A DNA stretch of 5,916 bases, taken from Anaerolineales bacterium. GTDB lineage: Bacteria; Chloroflexota; Anaerolineae; 4572-78; NAK82. The stretch covers positions 1-5,916 of the forward strand of contig JAHELX010000246.1 in assembly GCA_024643945.1 (NCBI GenBank), written 5' to 3'. The position numbers were made by a program, and so were the translations under genes. Shown one piece after another: positions 4,725 through 5,916 of this stretch. The stretch's first letter is position 1. Each line of letters opens with the position of its first letter. The notes under the pieces are model-generated. The model saw only the letters and a list, made by a program, of their open reading frames with translations. It was not told where the DNA came from and did not search any database.

Positions 4725-5916
4725 CTATCGCCTCCTCAGGACAGTCGCGCCGAAGGTCGGTCCACACCCAAGAGCATGAATGACCCCAACCTTAGGCGGT
4801 GGGTCGATCTGCCGCTGATCGCACTCACCTCTCATCTGCAGGACGGCCTCGCCGATTTCGGCAATCCCCGAGACATCGTAGGTGTTGCCCATCGAGGGCG
4901 TGCCCCCATGCGTGTTGATCGGTTTATCACCGTCGAAGGCTGTTCGCCCTTCGATGATCGCCCGCCATGCTTCGCCCGGGGCAAAGTATCCGGCCATCTC
5001 GGAGACCGTGATATGTTGGTGGACCATGCAATCGTGCAAACCCAGGTACTCAATCTCCTCAGGATTCAAATTGGCCATCTTGTACGCTTGCTCGAAAGCC
5101 GCCTTCTCCGTTGGTAGATTGAGGGGATCGGCATAGTACGGGAGCCCTCCAGCGACGCCGACTCCCAACACGTCAACCGGCGTCTTGGCATACTTCGTGG
5201 CATCCTCGGCTGGGCACAGGACCAAGGCCGCGGCCCCGTCTGCACACTTATAGATGTGCTCAGCCCGCACGGGCCAACTCACGAAGGGGTTGTAGGTGGT
5301 GGACTTCATGTAATCCATCACATTATCAAAACCGGCCTCTTTGGCTATCTCTGCGAACTCCTCGCGATACCACGCCCGCGGATTCCTCGCTGCATTGCGT
5401 CTCAGGCTGATGCTGGCCGCGCTTTGAGCCTCATCCACTTGGTCAACGGCCAACTCGTACTTCTTGGCATAGGCCAGAATCGGGAAGGCAGAAAGACCCG
5501 CCAACAGATCAAAGGCGAAAGGCTGGAAGTAGGCCTGGTCGAACCCATTGCTCACGAAGTCAAACTGATCGTTGGGATCGATCGGCACGCGCAAGGCGGG
5601 TTGTTTGCGGTACTCCAGCGGTTTCTCGTCGATGACGCTGTTCAGGATCTCAGCACCGGCCAACAGCACGATGTCGTCAATCCCGGAAGCGATCAGTGAA
5701 CTCGCCAACCTGACTCCGCTAGCGCCGCTCACACAGGCCGTTTCGTACTTGACCGACGGCTTCTTCTTCAAGCCGAGCCACTCGGCGGCTACGGCATGGA
5801 TCGATTGTGTTTTGACAGGTTCCGTCTGAAAGTGCGCAACCAGCAGAGAATCGACGTCCTTGGGCGTGATTCCTGCGCTTTCCAGCGCTTCTAGCGCAGC
5901 CCATGAGAGAAGCTCC
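4725..5916 (-). CDS. SCP2-type thiolase (acyl-CoA acyltransferase family), 5' end outside window
   Basis: The frame is open to the right edge and gives 396 residues, starting ELLSWAALEALESAGI; roughly 25 N-terminal residues are probably missing. The nucleophilic Cys sits in YETACVSGASG (visible residue 61), where thiolases form the acyl-enzyme. HDCM (visible His294) replaces the NEAF-type motif, as in SCP2-type enzymes, and INTHGG corresponds to the usual Asn-x-x-Gly-Gly. The end GCGPTFGATVLRRR matches the family C-terminus, including a Cys before Gly. The canonical GHP motif that should follow reads GNT, so the catalytic His is Asn. Thiolases condense or cleave ketoacyl-CoA with CoA; SCP2-type members paired with DUF35 proteins include acetoacetyl-CoA thiolases and sterol/ketoacyl enzymes. 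The reaction is uncertain because of the changed motif. A TTG at 5771 is not the start, since conserved thiolase sequence continues upstream of it. The DUF35 gene follows after 2 bp. Confidence 0.9.
   Translation of the reverse strand, partial: ELLSWAALEALESAGITPKDVDSLLVAHFQTEPVKTQSIHAVAAEWLGLKKKPSVKYETACVSGASGVRLASSLIASGIDDIVLLAGAEILNSVIDEKPLEYRKQPALRVPIDPNDQFDFVSNGFDQAYFQPFAFDLLAGLSAFPILAYAKKYELAVDQVDEAQSAASISLRRNAARNPRAWYREEFAEIAKEAGFDNVMDYMKSTTYNPFVSWPVRAEHIYKCADGAAALVLCPAEDATKYAKTPVDVLGVGVAGGLPYYADPLNLPTEKAAFEQAYKMANLNPEEIEYLGLHDCMVHQHITVSEMAGYFAPGEAWRAIIEGRTAFDGDKPINTHGGTPSMGNTYDVSGIAEIGEAVLQMRGECDQRQIDPPPKVGVIHALGCGPTFGATVLRRR
4731..4736 (-). promoter_or_regulatory. Ribosome binding site of the DUF35 gene
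   Basis: AGGAGG on the minus strand, 8 bp before the ATG at 4722 and within the last codons of the thiolase. It rules out a longer form starting at 4767 inside the thiolase and suggests coupled translation. Confidence 0.75.

Noticed and set aside
5769..5771. TTG as the thiolase start
   Set aside because: In-frame sequence upstream to the window edge (ALEALESAGI, VDSLLVAHF, AVAAEWLGL) is typical thiolase N-terminal domain, so the true start lies outside.

Overview
The window is bacterial DNA with dense protein-coding genes, short spacers and good Shine-Dalgarno sites. No RNA gene, CRISPR array, insertion sequence or phage gene was seen. The gene set (phosphotransacetylase, acetate kinase, a thiolase with its DUF35 zinc-ribbon/OB-fold partner, an ACP and an ACP synthase) fits an anaerobic or facultative acyl-CoA-using bacterium. 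Chloroflexota or Desulfobacterota would be plausible, but the sequence alone does not settle the phylum.

Layout, left to right. Bases 1-443 (minus strand, about 65% GC by hand count) hold the start of a NarL/LuxR-type response regulator, which runs off the left edge. Just upstream of it is only the C-terminal ATP-binding part of its partner histidine kinase. The kinase is cut off at base 443 by an in-frame stop, exactly where GC falls to about 47%. This is either a genomic rearrangement or a chimeric assembly join. Bases 444-636 carry a good sigma-70-type promoter for acpS (637-1026, plus strand), which encodes holo-ACP synthase. It meets an acyl carrier protein gene (1029-1280, minus strand) tail to tail, with 2 bp between the stop codons.

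From there to the right edge everything reads leftward: partial thiolase (past 5916 to 4725), DUF35 zinc-ribbon/OB-fold protein (4722-4327), a 228-bp gap with two large inverted repeats, a SnoaL/NTF2-like protein (4098-3748), a 216-bp gap with tandem hairpins, pta (3531-2539), ackA (2542-1334, overlapping pta by 4 nt) and the acp gene.

A possible joint role: the thiolase-DUF35 pair interconverts ketoacyl-CoA and acetyl-CoA, and Pta-AckA converts acetyl-CoA to acetyl phosphate and then acetate with ATP formation, or the reverse. The ACP and its modifying enzyme sit at the end of the block. The main oddities are a thiolase lacking the GHP catalytic histidine, an ACP with Lys-Ser-Leu instead of Asp-Ser-Leu at the phosphopantetheine site, an acetate kinase with Cys in place of the second His of the GFHGTSH motif, and the broken kinase at the composition step.
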